Assembly: GCF_000621125.1 (NCBI RefSeq)
Contig: NZ_KK211214.1
Span: 391,461 to 455,460, forward strand
Source: Maribacter antarcticus DSM 21422
GTDB taxonomy: Bacteria; Bacteroidota; Bacteroidia; Flavobacteriales; Flavobacteriaceae
Direction of reading: 5' to 3'
Length of the DNA stretch: 64,000 bases
Part shown: piece by piece, positions 46,344 through 55,278 of the stretch
Numbering within the stretch: position 1 is the first letter of the stretch
How the letters are laid out: every line of letters starts with the position of its first letter
The notes under the pieces: model-generated
What the model was told of the DNA's origin: nothing
Seen by the model: only the letters and a program-made list of their open reading frames with translations
Database searches by the model: none
Translations under genes and position numbers: made by a program

Positions 46344-47405
46344 ATGTCAGTTTCCTTAAATCCATTTTTTGATTCCTCTTTAGACTTATTATGCGTGGCT
46401 AATTTTGACGGCTATTTTGTTGATGTGAATCCAGCCTTTTTGAGAATGATTGGCTATACCAAACAGGAGCTCTTGTCTAAGAAAATAAATGATTTTGTTT
46501 ACGCGGGTGATCGCCAGCAGACTGAGGAAATTAGAAAAGGTTTATTTGACAGCCAATCTATTACCAGTTTTGAAAATAGGTACCGTACCAAATCAGGAGA
46601 TTTGGCTTGGTTATCATGGAGTGCTGTTCCTATAGAAAATAAAAAGTTGGTTTATGCTATAGCGAAGAATATTACCCATCAGAAGGTATTAAAGAATGAA
46701 CGTTTGGATGAGCTAGTTAAACTTATTCAACAGAATGAAGACCTCACACGATTCAATCTTATTACCTCCCACGACTTAAGGTCTCCGATGCATAGCGTGC
46801 TTTCCCTTTTTAATTTAATTAATTATGACGAGATAAAGAATAAGGAAACATTAGAAATACTGAAGTATATAGAAATAGGAGTCAAGGGAGTTAAAAATTC
46901 ATTGGACAACTATCTAAATATCATGAGGAATAGTAGTTTTGGAAAAGCAGCACTTGAAGAAGTTGTTCTGGACGATAGTCTTTCGGCAGTGATTAACTCC
47001 ATAGGGTCATTGATTCAAAACTCAAATACCACAATCAGTTCTGACTTTTCTTCTTTTCAAAGTGTTTATTTTAACAAGGTCTTCATGCAGAGTATTTTTT
47101 TAAACCTTATTACCAATGCAATTAAATATACAAAACCCGGTGTTTATCCAGCACTTGAACTATTTTCTTCTATTGAAGATGGACAAAAAACCTTAGTGGT
47201 AAGGGATAATGGTAGTGGTATGGATTTGACTGTGATTGGGGATAAACTGTTTAATTTAAATCAAAGATTTGACTCGGAGAAGGAGGGAAAAGGTGTTGGT
47301 CTTTACATTGTTCACAATCAGATAACCAGTCTTGGAGGTGAGATTAGCGTAAAAAGTGAACTGAATCAAGGAACTACATTTACTATCAAATTTAAGACGG
47401 ACTAG
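46344..47405 (+). CDS. PAS-domain sensor histidine kinase
   Basis: A 353-residue soluble kinase without membrane segments. An N-terminal PAS domain (about 5-115: FDSSLDLLCVANFDGYFVDV, FLRMIGYTKQELL, AIAKNITHQKV) is followed by the dimerisation/phosphoacceptor helix with His143 in SHDLRSPMHS and an ATPase domain with N box NLITNAIKYT, G1 VVRDNGSGMD and G2 GKGVGLYIVHNQITSLGG. No response regulator gene is next to it, so its partner is unknown. It stands alone between the folD terminator and a lipoprotein gene. Confidence 0.92.
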   Translation: MSVSLNPFFDSSLDLLCVANFDGYFVDVNPAFLRMIGYTKQELLSKKINDFVYAGDRQQTEEIRKGLFDSQSITSFENRYRTKSGDLAWLSWSAVPIENKKLVYAIAKNITHQKVLKNERLDELVKLIQQNEDLTRFNLITSHDLRSPMHSVLSLFNLINYDEIKNKETLEILKYIEIGVKGVKNSLDNYLNIMRNSSFGKAALEEVVLDDSLSAVINSIGSLIQNSNTTISSDFSSFQSVYFNKVFMQSIFLNLITNAIKYTKPGVYPALELFSSIEDGQKTLVVRDNGSGMDLTVIGDKLFNLNQRFDSEKEGKGVGLYIVHNQITSLGGEISVKSELNQGTTFTIKFKTD

Positions 47406-47640
47406 GGTTTTCTGTTCTAGTAGCAGATGAGTCGACAGGCGTCAAGATAGCTATATCGTTACTAGCACCATAATCGCAACTGCTAAGGACAATAATTCAG
47501 GCCATAAGTATCAATGAAAATAGTACTCTTTTCATTGATTTATTATTTAGGGTTTCAACCTAGATTATAACCTTAGAAATCCCTACTTGGTATTTGATGC
47601 TAACCAGTAATACCGTATCTTTTAGGAAAGAATTCCAACC
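47406..47640. other. Intergenic region between histidine kinase and esterase-like lipoprotein
   Basis: A 235-base gap. The stretch from about 47414 reads VLVADESTGVKIAISLLAP then a stop and SQLLRTIIQAISINENSTLF in the same frame, which might be a decayed coding remnant, but I cannot identify it and it could be chance. No terminator or promoter of good quality was found. Confidence 0.3.
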
Positions 47641-49368
47641 ATGAAAAAACTAATAATTTTATTGCTTTACATTGCGGTATTACAATCCTGTAAAGAAGAT
47701 TTGAAGTCCACTAATTCGGTAAACGTTTCTTTCGCTTCTGAAGTTAGTGATATGTCCAAAGACGGCAGACTATTGCTCATGTTTTCCAATAACGACGAAA
47801 AAGAGCCGCGTTTTCAGATTAATGACGGATTAAACGGCCAATTGATATTTGGGCTAAATGTGGATGCCATGGCCCCAGGGGTTTCGATAACTTTTGACGA
47901 TACCGTTTTTGGGTATCCGTTTTCTAGTTTGGCAGAAGTGCCACCAGGCGAGTATAATGTCCAAGCGTTATTGAACGTTTACGAAACGTTTGATTTGGCC
48001 ACTGGACAAACTGTAAAACTTCCAATGGATAACGGTGAAGGACAGCAATGGCAGCGATCACCAGGTAATTTATACAGTAAGCCTTTTAAAATAAGGGTGG
48101 CAGATAATGGAATCTCTAACGTAGACGTGGTCATGGACCAAGTAATTCCGCCAATTGAAGAGCCAAAGGATACCGAATGGATAAAGCATATCAAAATTAA
48201 ATCGAAAAAACTATCTACGTTTTGGGGTAGGGATATGTTTTTGGGCGCTCATATATTATTGCCTAAAGGTTTTAAAGAACATCCTGAGGCCAAATATCCG
48301 CTTATGGTATTTCAAGGTCATTTTCCAAGTGATTTTGGTGGATTCCGAACGACGCCTCCAGACCCAAATATGGAGCCAGTGTATTCCGAGCGGTTTAGTT
48401 TAGAAGGATATAATGTAATCCAACAACAAGAAGCCTATGACTTTTATAAACGTTGGAACGAGCCAGATTTCCCTAGAATGTTGATTATAGAAATCCAACA
48501 TCCAACCCCGTATTATGATGATTCGTATGCAGTTAATTCTGCCAGCCAAGGGCCGTACGGGGATGCGATTACCTATGAGCTTATTCCATATATAGAAAAG
48601 GAATTCAGAGGATTGGGCCAAGGCTGGTCTAGATTCCTATACGGTGGTTCTACGGGTGGTTGGGAGTCTTTGGCGGTGCAGGTGAAATATCCAGAGGAGT
48701 ATAATGGCTGCTTTGCTGCTTGTCCAGACCCAATTGACTTTAGGGCCTATACGCTTACAAATATTTACGAAGATGATAATGCCTACTACTATGAAAGTGC
48801 AAATAAAAAATTAGAGGTTCCGGCACATCGCGATTATTTAGGGAACATACAATCTACCTTACGCCAAGGCAATCATTTAGAACTAGTGTTGGGCGATAGG
48901 TCCCGATCAGGACAGCAATGGGATATATGGGAAGCAACGTACTCTCCGCAAGGGGAGGATGGCTATCCTGTGCGTATCTGGGACAAAATGACTGGTGATA
49001 TTGACCATTCCGTTGCCGAGTATTGGAAAGAAAACTACGATTTAAGACATATTCTAGAACGTGATTGGGATAAATTAGGCGAGAACCTAAAAGGAAAAAT
49101 TCATATCTATTGTGGTGATATGGATAATTACTATTTGAATAATGCCGTATACCTCATGGAAGATTTTTTAGAAAGCACCTCAGAGCCCTATTATGATGGA
49201 GAAGTACTGTACGGCGACCGTGCTGAACATTGCTGGAACGGTGACCCCGAGTTACCCAACGCGATTACGAGATTGCGTTATAATAGTATGTATGTGCCAA
49301 AAGTTATGAAGCGTATAGCAGAAAGCGCACCAAAAGGGGCTGATTTGACAAGCTGGAGGTATAAATAG
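47641..49368 (+). CDS. Esterase-like alpha/beta-hydrolase lipoprotein
   Basis: A 575-residue protein with a lipoprotein signal (MKKLIILLLYIAVLQSC, Cys17). The first 180 residues form a beta-rich domain (FDDTVFGYPFSSLAEVPPGE), then a putative esterase domain with YPLMVFQGHFPSDFGGF, IEIQHPTPYYDDSYAVNSAS and the nucleophile elbow FLYGGSTGGWESLAVQVKYP (Ser in GGSTGG). Near the end DRAEHCWNGD could provide the histidine. It resembles secreted esterases such as those acting on sugar esters, but the substrate is unknown. Cell-surface or periplasmic location is inferred from the lipobox. Confidence 0.78.
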   Translation: MKKLIILLLYIAVLQSCKEDLKSTNSVNVSFASEVSDMSKDGRLLLMFSNNDEKEPRFQINDGLNGQLIFGLNVDAMAPGVSITFDDTVFGYPFSSLAEVPPGEYNVQALLNVYETFDLATGQTVKLPMDNGEGQQWQRSPGNLYSKPFKIRVADNGISNVDVVMDQVIPPIEEPKDTEWIKHIKIKSKKLSTFWGRDMFLGAHILLPKGFKEHPEAKYPLMVFQGHFPSDFGGFRTTPPDPNMEPVYSERFSLEGYNVIQQQEAYDFYKRWNEPDFPRMLIIEIQHPTPYYDDSYAVNSASQGPYGDAITYELIPYIEKEFRGLGQGWSRFLYGGSTGGWESLAVQVKYPEEYNGCFAACPDPIDFRAYTLTNIYEDDNAYYYESANKKLEVPAHRDYLGNIQSTLRQGNHLELVLGDRSRSGQQWDIWEATYSPQGEDGYPVRIWDKMTGDIDHSVAEYWKENYDLRHILERDWDKLGENLKGKIHIYCGDMDNYYLNNAVYLMEDFLESTSEPYYDGEVLYGDRAEHCWNGDPELPNAITRLRYNSMYVPKVMKRIAESAPKGADLTSWRYK

Positions 49369-49374
49369 CATACG

Positions 49375-50021
49375 ATGAACAACAGAAATAAAGTTACTTG
49401 GTGTGTCTTTGTTTTTTTGCCTTTTGTGTTGTTCTATATCCGGTATTATATTTTTTTACCGACGGTAAACTTGGTCTATTGGCATCCAAAACTGATTTGT
49501 TTTTATCGAATGTAATTTGGAATATTGGATTTTAAGAACATATTCTCTTTGGCGGTATCGCCTTGTTAATCGGATGGATACCGTTCAGTAAGAAAATGGC
49601 CCCTGTCATTTGAGTAGGCATCACCTTATTAGTAAGATTTGCTTGTGCTTGGCCCTGGTAAGCCAAGTTTGTCGTATTTATATTGATTTTTTTGCGGCAG
49701 GAGGCCTAATCTTATCTTTTAGGTTCATTTCGTTAGGCGTGTTTTGGTTGTAAACTACAATCATGGATTTACAAAGTGGTACGCAGTGGTGACATAAAAC
49801 GACATCAAGGCTTCATGATTATTAGCTATGAGGCATGTTTTGGTACTATTACCTAACGTATATGGTCTCCACTACTGATGATAGCTTTTGGTGACTTTGT
49901 TTCCGCTTACTGTTTTGTGGCTTGGCTCTGTTGGGTGCCGAACCTTATTTTTGCCTATTTCTGGGTTCGTAAAGGCGGGTTGCAATTGGTGTACGGTTTT
50001 TACGAGGAGTATAGCTTTTAA
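49375..50021 (+). pseudogene. Decayed DUF2306 membrane protein
   Basis: Beginning with MNNRNKVTWCVFVFLPFVLF at 49375, only 6 bases after the previous gene, shifting frames recover a DUF2306-type protein: GLLASKTDLFLSNVIWNIGF then a stop, HILFGGIALLIGWIPFSKKM then a stop, AKFVVFILI, FISLGVFWL then a stop, KRHQGFMIISYEACFG, and FGDFVSAYCFVAWLCWVPN followed by LIFAYFWVRKGGLQLVYGFY to the final stop near 50019. The family typically reads RHxxWMIRSYAL and AWLCWVPN at these points. At least three stops and several frameshifts make it non-functional. Confidence 0.8.
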
Positions 50022-50217
50022 AATTTAACTATAGAATTAGGAGCGTTATTCACGTACTATTTTAGCAAATAGCCGTAACATATTTTGATTTTTTGGCCTT
50101 ATTGTATTAAACCCTAACATTTTTTATAAAAAACAAATAAAATTAATTTTTATAGAACCTTACTGAATTATATTCGGTGCTAGCGTTAGTGCAGATTTAC
50201 TTAAGTAATAACTAAGA
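50022..50217. other. A+T-rich gap before aldo/keto reductase gene
   Basis: About 195 A+T-rich bases without coding remnant, terminator or a consensus promoter that I could support. Confidence 0.5.
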
Positions 50218-51189
50218 ATGGAATACAGAAGATTTGGTCGTACCGATTGGCACGTGAGTGAAGTAGGTTATGGCATGTGGGGAATGGCTGGTTGGACGGC
50301 AAGTGACGACGCACAGTCCTCAAAATCGTTGGATTTGGCCGTTGATGAGGGAGTTAATTTTTTTGATACAGCTTGGGGTTATGGCGAAGGGCATAGCGAA
50401 GAGTTATTAGGTGAACTTGTAAGAAGACACCCGTTAAAAAAGTTATATACAGCGAGTAAAATTCCACCTAAAAATTTTCAATGGCCTGCGAAACCTGAAT
50501 ATTCCTTTGAGGATTCCTACCCGACGGAGCATATTATGGAGTATACCCACAAAACATTAAAAAACTTAGGAACTGAGCAGCTAGATCTCCTTCAATTTCA
50601 TACGTGGGACGATGGTTGGAGTAATCGTGAAGAATGGCAACGAGCTATTGAGGATTTGAAGGCGTCTGGTAAAATTGTAGCCATCGGTATTAGTATGAAT
50701 CGTTGGGAACCGGAAAATGGTTTAAAAGCCTTAAAAACGGGTATGTTAGATGCCGTACAGGTCATTTATAATATATTTGATCAAGCACCTGAGGATGCGC
50801 TGTTTCCGTTATGTAGGGAATTGGATATTGCAACCATTGCACGTGTACCCTTTGATGAGGGCACTTTAACAGGGAATATTACTAAGGAAACTACCTTTCC
50901 CGAAGGAGATTGGAGAGGGACCTATTTTGTTCCGGAAAATTTAATTTCTTCGGTGGCCCATGCAGATGCATTACGGCCATTAATCCCAGACGGGATGACC
51001 ATGGCAGAAATGGCACTTCGTTTTATCTTGATGAACGACAATGTAGGGACTACCATACCCGGTATGCGTAAACAGAAAAATGTGTTGGCGAATATAGCAA
51101 CAAGTGATGGTAATGGTTTATCTAAAGACGTGTACGAGGTGTTATTAAAGCATAGATGGGATAGGATTCCTACGTCATGGTCGCAATAA
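50218..51189 (+). CDS. Aldo/keto reductase
   Basis: A 323-residue NADPH-dependent TIM-barrel oxidoreductase. The catalytic tetrad is visible: Asp and Tyr in VNFFDTAWGYGEGHSEELLG, Lys in LYTASKIPP and His in LLQFHTWDDGW. The cofactor end shows LRFILMNDNVGTTIPGMRKQ. It belongs to the subgroup found in many Bacteroidota (MEYRRFGRTDWHVSEVGYG), with carbonyl or sugar-derived substrates unknown. The ACT-domain gene follows 37 bases later and may be cotranscribed. Confidence 0.9.
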   Translation: MEYRRFGRTDWHVSEVGYGMWGMAGWTASDDAQSSKSLDLAVDEGVNFFDTAWGYGEGHSEELLGELVRRHPLKKLYTASKIPPKNFQWPAKPEYSFEDSYPTEHIMEYTHKTLKNLGTEQLDLLQFHTWDDGWSNREEWQRAIEDLKASGKIVAIGISMNRWEPENGLKALKTGMLDAVQVIYNIFDQAPEDALFPLCRELDIATIARVPFDEGTLTGNITKETTFPEGDWRGTYFVPENLISSVAHADALRPLIPDGMTMAEMALRFILMNDNVGTTIPGMRKQKNVLANIATSDGNGLSKDVYEVLLKHRWDRIPTSWSQ

Positions 51190-51226
51190 AATAGATATAT
51201 AAATAAAAAATATAGATTAAAATTAG

Positions 51227-51619
51227 ATGTCAGGAGAAAAGGATTTAGGTAGGCTCTTAAGTGAAATGACTCCTAAACTTAATAGGGGTATCTATGTTTT
51301 TGTTTCTATAAAAGACATAAATCAGGTAGAAAGGTCGGTTACTATTTGTGAATTTAAGGAGCAAGAAGGGTATACCATTGTTTTGGAAAAAAAATTGGCA
51401 GATGCGCAACATTTTAAATACGACTACATTGCTTCATGGATTACCTTAAAGATTCATTCTTCTTTGGAAGCTGTTGGATTAACAGCGGTATTTGCCTCTG
51501 CATTAGCAGAGCATAATATTAGTTGCAACGTTATTTCCGCTTATTACCATGATCATATTTTTGTAGCTGTGAAGGATGCTGATAATGCTATGAAAGTTTT
51601 ACAGGGCTTATCTAGCTAA
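51227..51619 (+). CDS. ACT-domain protein (DUF2241-like)
   Basis: A 130-residue protein with two ACT-like halves. The first (about 15-65) contains RGIYVFVSIKDINQVE; the second (about 68-130) contains WITLKIHSSLEAVGLTAVFA, SALAEHNISCNVISAYYHDH and IFVAVKDADNAMKVL, the pattern of single-protein ACT families that bind an amino acid or other small ligand. Function unknown. It may be cotranscribed with the aldo/keto reductase gene. Confidence 0.82.
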   Translation: MSGEKDLGRLLSEMTPKLNRGIYVFVSIKDINQVERSVTICEFKEQEGYTIVLEKKLADAQHFKYDYIASWITLKIHSSLEAVGLTAVFASALAEHNISCNVISAYYHDHIFVAVKDADNAMKVLQGLSS

Positions 51620-51699
51620 GGAGAGCAGTACTAAAATCGTAGAATAATGGGTGTGAATTTATTTAAAGGAGTGGAAGCATATTTTGTTTATGAAACAGT

Positions 51700-52566
51700 C
51701 TATTTTATCTTACCTAGCTCTTGTTCAAAAATTATGGCGTACTTTCCATTTGTTTTAACTCCAGTCAACCATTGATTTACAAAGGTTTGGAACGCTACAT
51801 CTTTTTTGAAAATAAAGCCCATTTGAAAGCTATTGAAAGGCGTCTCTGGATTTACAGCATCTAACTCAGGATGAATACGTTCTTGCACTAAAGTCTCTGT
51901 AGCGTCTGTTACCATAAGGTCCGCCTCCCCGTCAATTATTTTTTGAAAAATAGTAATGTTTTCATCATTTTCAACCAAGGTGGCATTAGGAAAATTGGCT
52001 CTAGCAAAAGTCTCGTTAGTCCCTCCTGGGTTTACAATGACTTTTACTCCTTTCTTGTTAATCTTTTCAAGAGAAGTGAAACGTGATACATTTTCATCTC
52101 TAGTAATGGCTGCTTTTCCGCTTGTAAGTGCAGGAATACTAAATGCAGCTAAGGCAGTTCTTTCAGGTGTAATTGTAATGCCACTCATTCCAATATCATA
52201 CGCTCCAGATTTTAAATCTTCCATTAAATTTGGCCAACTTGTCTTTACAAACACCACGTGTACCCCTAAAGCTTTACCTAGGTCTTTGGCAAGTTCAATA
52301 TCAATTCCATAAAAATTTATTGAATCTTGTGGCGTTTGATAAGAAAAAGGTTTGAAATCCCCTGTGGTTCCAACTCTCAAAACACCAAATTTTCTAACCT
52401 TATCCAAAACATTTGGGAGGGTTTTCTCAATAGATACTGTGGCCTGTTTGGCGCTTGTTTTGTTGCGACAACCGTTGGTTATCTGTATAGAAATGAGGAT
52501 TAGACTACAACCTAAAAATAACCGATAATATTTTTTAAGTAGTGGTATTAATGGTTGTGGCCTCAT
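51700..52566 (-). CDS. PheC-like periplasmic binding/dehydratase lipoprotein
   Basis: A 288-residue protein of the type II periplasmic binding fold. After a signal segment ending in a possible lipobox (ISIQITNGC) it shows VLRVGTTGDFKPFSY, YGIDIELAKDLGKALGVHVV, TSWPNLMEDLKSGAYDIGMS, VIVNPGGTNETFARANFPNA and ITIFQKIIDGEADLMVTDAT. The TTGDFKPFSY, NPGGTNE and NITIFQ segments closely follow periplasmic cyclohexadienyl dehydratase (PheC), which makes phenylpyruvate from prephenate, more than ordinary amino-acid transporters. No transporter genes are adjacent, which agrees with an enzyme role. Catalysis is not proven by sequence. Confidence 0.78.
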   Translation of the reverse strand: MRPQPLIPLLKKYYRLFLGCSLILISIQITNGCRNKTSAKQATVSIEKTLPNVLDKVRKFGVLRVGTTGDFKPFSYQTPQDSINFYGIDIELAKDLGKALGVHVVFVKTSWPNLMEDLKSGAYDIGMSGITITPERTALAAFSIPALTSGKAAITRDENVSRFTSLEKINKKGVKVIVNPGGTNETFARANFPNATLVENDENITIFQKIIDGEADLMVTDATETLVQERIHPELDAVNPETPFNSFQMGFIFKKDVAFQTFVNQWLTGVKTNGKYAIIFEQELGKIK

Positions 52567-52573
52567 TATCGTT

Positions 52574-52999
52574 TTACTTTACAAACAGCTGTTTCATGTC
52601 TTTAAATGCTTTAAACTCCAGTGCGTTACCAGCAGGATCTAAGAAGAACATGGTCGCTTGTTCCCCAACTTGGCCCTTAAATCGTATGTAGGGTTCAATG
52701 ATAAATTCCACATCTTTTTCAAGCAACTCCGAAGAGAAGCTTTCAAAAGTTTCCCAAGGGAGTACCACACCGTAATGTGGAACAGGAACATCGTGGCCAT
52801 CAACAGGGTTGCTATGCAGGTTGGTTTCTTCCGATTTTGGTTTGTAATGGATAACCAATTGATGACCAAATAAATTAAAATCTACCCAATGATCGCTACT
52901 GCGGCCTTCTTCGCACTTTAATACATCCCTATAGAAGATTCTGCATGCTGCGAGGTTATGTACTGGTATAGCAATGTGAAAAGGAGTGACGTTGGACAT
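52574..52999 (-). CDS. VOC-family (glyoxalase/dioxygenase-like) protein
   Basis: A 141-residue two-module vicinal-oxygen-chelate protein: [20 protein letters not shown] at the start (first metal-ligand His), [33 protein letters not shown] and the end [16 protein letters not shown] with the Glu ligand. Substrate unknown; a small lyase, isomerase or dioxygenase is possible. It sits 7 bases upstream of the PheC-like gene on the same strand, so the two are probably cotranscribed. Confidence 0.88.
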   Translation of the reverse strand: MSNVTPFHIAIPVHNLAACRIFYRDVLKCEEGRSSDHWVDFNLFGHQLVIHYKPKSEETNLHSNPVDGHDVPVPHYGVVLPWETFESFSSELLEKDVEFIIEPYIRFKGQVGEQATMFFLDPAGNALEFKAFKDMKQLFVK

Positions 53000-53031
53000 A
53001 AGGCATTTATTTTACATAAAATTACATCATT

Positions 53032-53895
53032 TTAAGATGCTAAAAAAGTAATTATTTGTTCGTTTACTTCATCTTGGTGCATGGAGTGTCCAAGGCCTTC
53101 TGTGGTAATTAAAGTACTTCCTTTCCATGCCTCATGTACAAGTTTAGATGCGTGATGTGGTGCAATAGTGTCCAAACGGTCGTGAAATAGTAAGCCTTTT
53201 TTGGTGTTGGTTTGTACAAATCTAGCAGAAGAAAATTGTGTTTCACTTAAACCGAATCGCTTAAAAATATATGCTCGCAATATCTTGGATACCCGATTAT
53301 TGAAATTCAATAGCTGTTTAAAATGGGTCATTATTGCATGATATTCTGAAGGAGAACCTATAGTTACTATTTTTTTAACAGTTAAATCGGGAAACAAGTA
53401 TTCGTTGTAGAGGGCTGTCATTCCGCCCATGCTATGTCCGATGAGGTATTTGGGAGAATAGGCCTTTATAATAGCTTGTAATCCTTGGGCATACAAAGGA
53501 ACATGTAGGTGAGTTCCGCTAGAATAGCCGTGTGCAGGTGCGTCAAACGCGATAATGTTATAATTTGCTACTTGCAGTTTTTCAATAAGTTTATGCCAGC
53601 GCCATGCATTACTTTCCCAACCGTGAATCAGTAGTATTGTTTCTTTTTTGCCGCTCCATCGGTACGTTTGTATGGTATTGTTCGCTACAGGTATTTTTTT
53701 GTCTTTTGCTCTATCTAAAAACGCTTTTTGGTGAGGAAGTACCTTTCCTTTTCTAACTTTAGAAAAGATGGAAAACGCTTTTTCTGCTGCTTTTTTAGGA
53801 TGTATAAGGGCATATAGATTTAAAAGGATGCCATATGCTTTTGGGGCAAGATTGGAGCGGATTTTTTTCATAGGTTTTGGAGCGTAAAAATACAT
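53032..53895 (-). CDS. Alpha/beta hydrolase
   Basis: A 287-residue hydrolase. The oxyanion-hole region is ILLIHGWESNAWRW, the nucleophile elbow LIGHSMGGMTALYNEYLF, the acid LFHDRLDTIAPHHAS and the catalytic His LGHSMHQDEV near the end. Residues 1-75 form a basic, helical leader with no clear signal peptide. It is 32 bases upstream of the VOC gene on the same strand and may head that small operon. Substrate unknown. Confidence 0.88.
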   Translation of the reverse strand: MYFYAPKPMKKIRSNLAPKAYGILLNLYALIHPKKAAEKAFSIFSKVRKGKVLPHQKAFLDRAKDKKIPVANNTIQTYRWSGKKETILLIHGWESNAWRWHKLIEKLQVANYNIIAFDAPAHGYSSGTHLHVPLYAQGLQAIIKAYSPKYLIGHSMGGMTALYNEYLFPDLTVKKIVTIGSPSEYHAIMTHFKQLLNFNNRVSKILRAYIFKRFGLSETQFSSARFVQTNTKKGLLFHDRLDTIAPHHASKLVHEAWKGSTLITTEGLGHSMHQDEVNEQIITFLAS

Positions 53896-54236
53896 AATGC
53901 TTTTTATATTCCAATAGCTTTGGTTTTGAGATTTTGCTTATGAATAGAAAGAGTTCGCTATGACTTTTTACTAAGGAAACGGAGTGGAAGGGAGCGTTTT
54001 ATAGGTGTGTAAATAGGTGATAGTGATTTGTCTATATGAAGTGAATTTTAAAAATTAGACGGTGGAATATCCCAAGAGTCTAGTTAGCAAGAGCAGATTC
54101 CAATCAAATTGGGCTATTCTTCCCTATTCGCCTTATCCATACTAAAGCTGGCGTACATACTGAAACGTACGCACAGGGTTCTTTAAACGGATTAGAATAT
54201 TGAACACTATTATTTTTATTTACTTTAAAAGATTAT
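53896..54236. other. Non-coding gap right of the hydrolase gene
   Basis: About 340 bases between the hydrolase gene and the cupin remnant. I see no coding remnant. A short inverted repeat GCGTAC...GTACGC lies near 54150-54173 with a 9-base loop and no T-run. Possibly more decayed DNA. Confidence 0.45.
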
Positions 54237-54476
54237 TCAGCATTTAAAATATCCGTTACCCCACCTACAACCAGTTTTTTTTCCTTTCACGACTAGCGTG
54301 TACCCATCAAATTCTAGATTTTGGGCAGGTTCACTCCAACCGGGCGGAGCAATCATGGGGGCAATGCTACGTTGTTCGTTCCCGTCCGTGGCCATGCCAA
54401 AGTGCTCTGTAATATATTTTCTATCCGAAGCTGGAACACTAAAAGGAGACTTTTAAAGCCTGTAATTTTTACTCAT
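54237..54476 (-). pseudogene. Cupin-family gene remnant
   Basis: The minus strand from ATG at 54476 reads MSKNYRL, then TAA, then in the same frame KSPFSVPASDRKYITEHFGM, ATDGNEQRSIAPMIAPPGWS, EPAQNLEFDGYTLVVKGKKT and GCRWGNGYFKC to a stop at 54239-54237. PPGWSEPAQ and FDGYTLVVKGKK are the N-terminal strands of a small cupin protein of about 110-120 residues. The early stop and the loss of everything after about residue 70 make it non-functional. The 210 bases upstream hold further helical-looking fragments (HKAKDKKVVQEELKNFN, FAYQVFKRRNKSLDNKL) that I cannot name. Confidence 0.75.
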
Positions 54477-54690
54477 AATTTATAGCTTATTATCTAAGCT
54501 TTTGTTTCTGCGTTTGAACACCTGGTAAGCGAAATCAAATTAAAATTTTTAAGTTCCTCTTGAACTACTTTCTTGTCTTTCGCTTTATGCAACAGATTGC
54601 CTAGTCGCGACAACTTTCGTTTCTAACTTAAACCTTCTGTTCGCACCTAGTAAACACGCAAACGAGCACGTATTACTTTTTTTATTAACA
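54477..54690 (-). other. Gap with unidentified minus-strand coding fragments
   Basis: In two different frames the minus strand gives RLGNLLHKAKDKKVVQEELK and FDFAYQVFKRRNKSLDNKL ending in a stop 6 bases before the cupin ATG. This looks like the frameshifted tail of a small gene formerly upstream of the cupin gene. No family could be recognised. Confidence 0.35.
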
Positions 54691-55245
54691 TTAGTCCCAA
54701 CCCACCATCATATATTTAATCTTGGCATTGTCTGGAATTTGGACTTCTTCTACGGTGGTATTTGCATTATAGCGTAAGGCGGCGGGCAACTCTGCTTTAT
54801 CAATAGTGAAATAAAGATCATTTTCTTTAAGTAAAATGACAACGTTATTCAGAGAGGTAATGATTTTCTTGATTTTGTATTTCTCCTTAATATCTTTGAA
54901 GGTACTTTTGATGGTAACACCATTTGATGTCGTAAAGCGTGGGTCCTTTATCTGAACGTTCTGTACCGTAGGAATACTGTCAGAATTAGGGGTCAGCGTA
55001 AGCAATAGCGCACCACCTTTTTCAAAAATTTTAATTTTGCTCGCTCCACTCCCGAAATTTAGTTTTACCGTATCCATGACCAGTGAATCTTTGGCATAAA
55101 TAAGTTCAAGATCTCTGGCTAAACTTTGTTTGTCTAGCTTTCCAACCTGGTTAGAGGCTATTAAAAAATTAGGGTCTTTTTCTTTTTGGCATTGGGTTGC
55201 AAGCAGGCAAGAAAAAATAATTATGATTGTTTTGATTGATTTCAT
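54691..55245 (-). CDS. Hypothetical lipoprotein
   Basis: A 184-residue protein with a lipoprotein signal (MKSIKTIIIIFSCLLATQCQ, lipobox Cys19). The mature part begins with a polar segment and then alternates short strands (VKLNFGSGASKIKIFEKGGA, LLLTLTPNSD, NNVVILLKENDLYFTIDKAE), suggesting a small beta-rich periplasmic domain. I do not recognise the family. It follows the HerA-like ATPase gene by 33 bases on the same strand, which suggests cotranscription, though a link in function is not evident. Confidence 0.7.
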   Translation of the reverse strand: MKSIKTIIIIFSCLLATQCQKEKDPNFLIASNQVGKLDKQSLARDLELIYAKDSLVMDTVKLNFGSGASKIKIFEKGGALLLTLTPNSDSIPTVQNVQIKDPRFTTSNGVTIKSTFKDIKEKYKIKKIITSLNNVVILLKENDLYFTIDKAELPAALRYNANTTVEEVQIPDNAKIKYMMVGWD

Positions 55246-55278
55246 TAGGTGCTATTCGTTATTTCTTAGGTTGATTAT

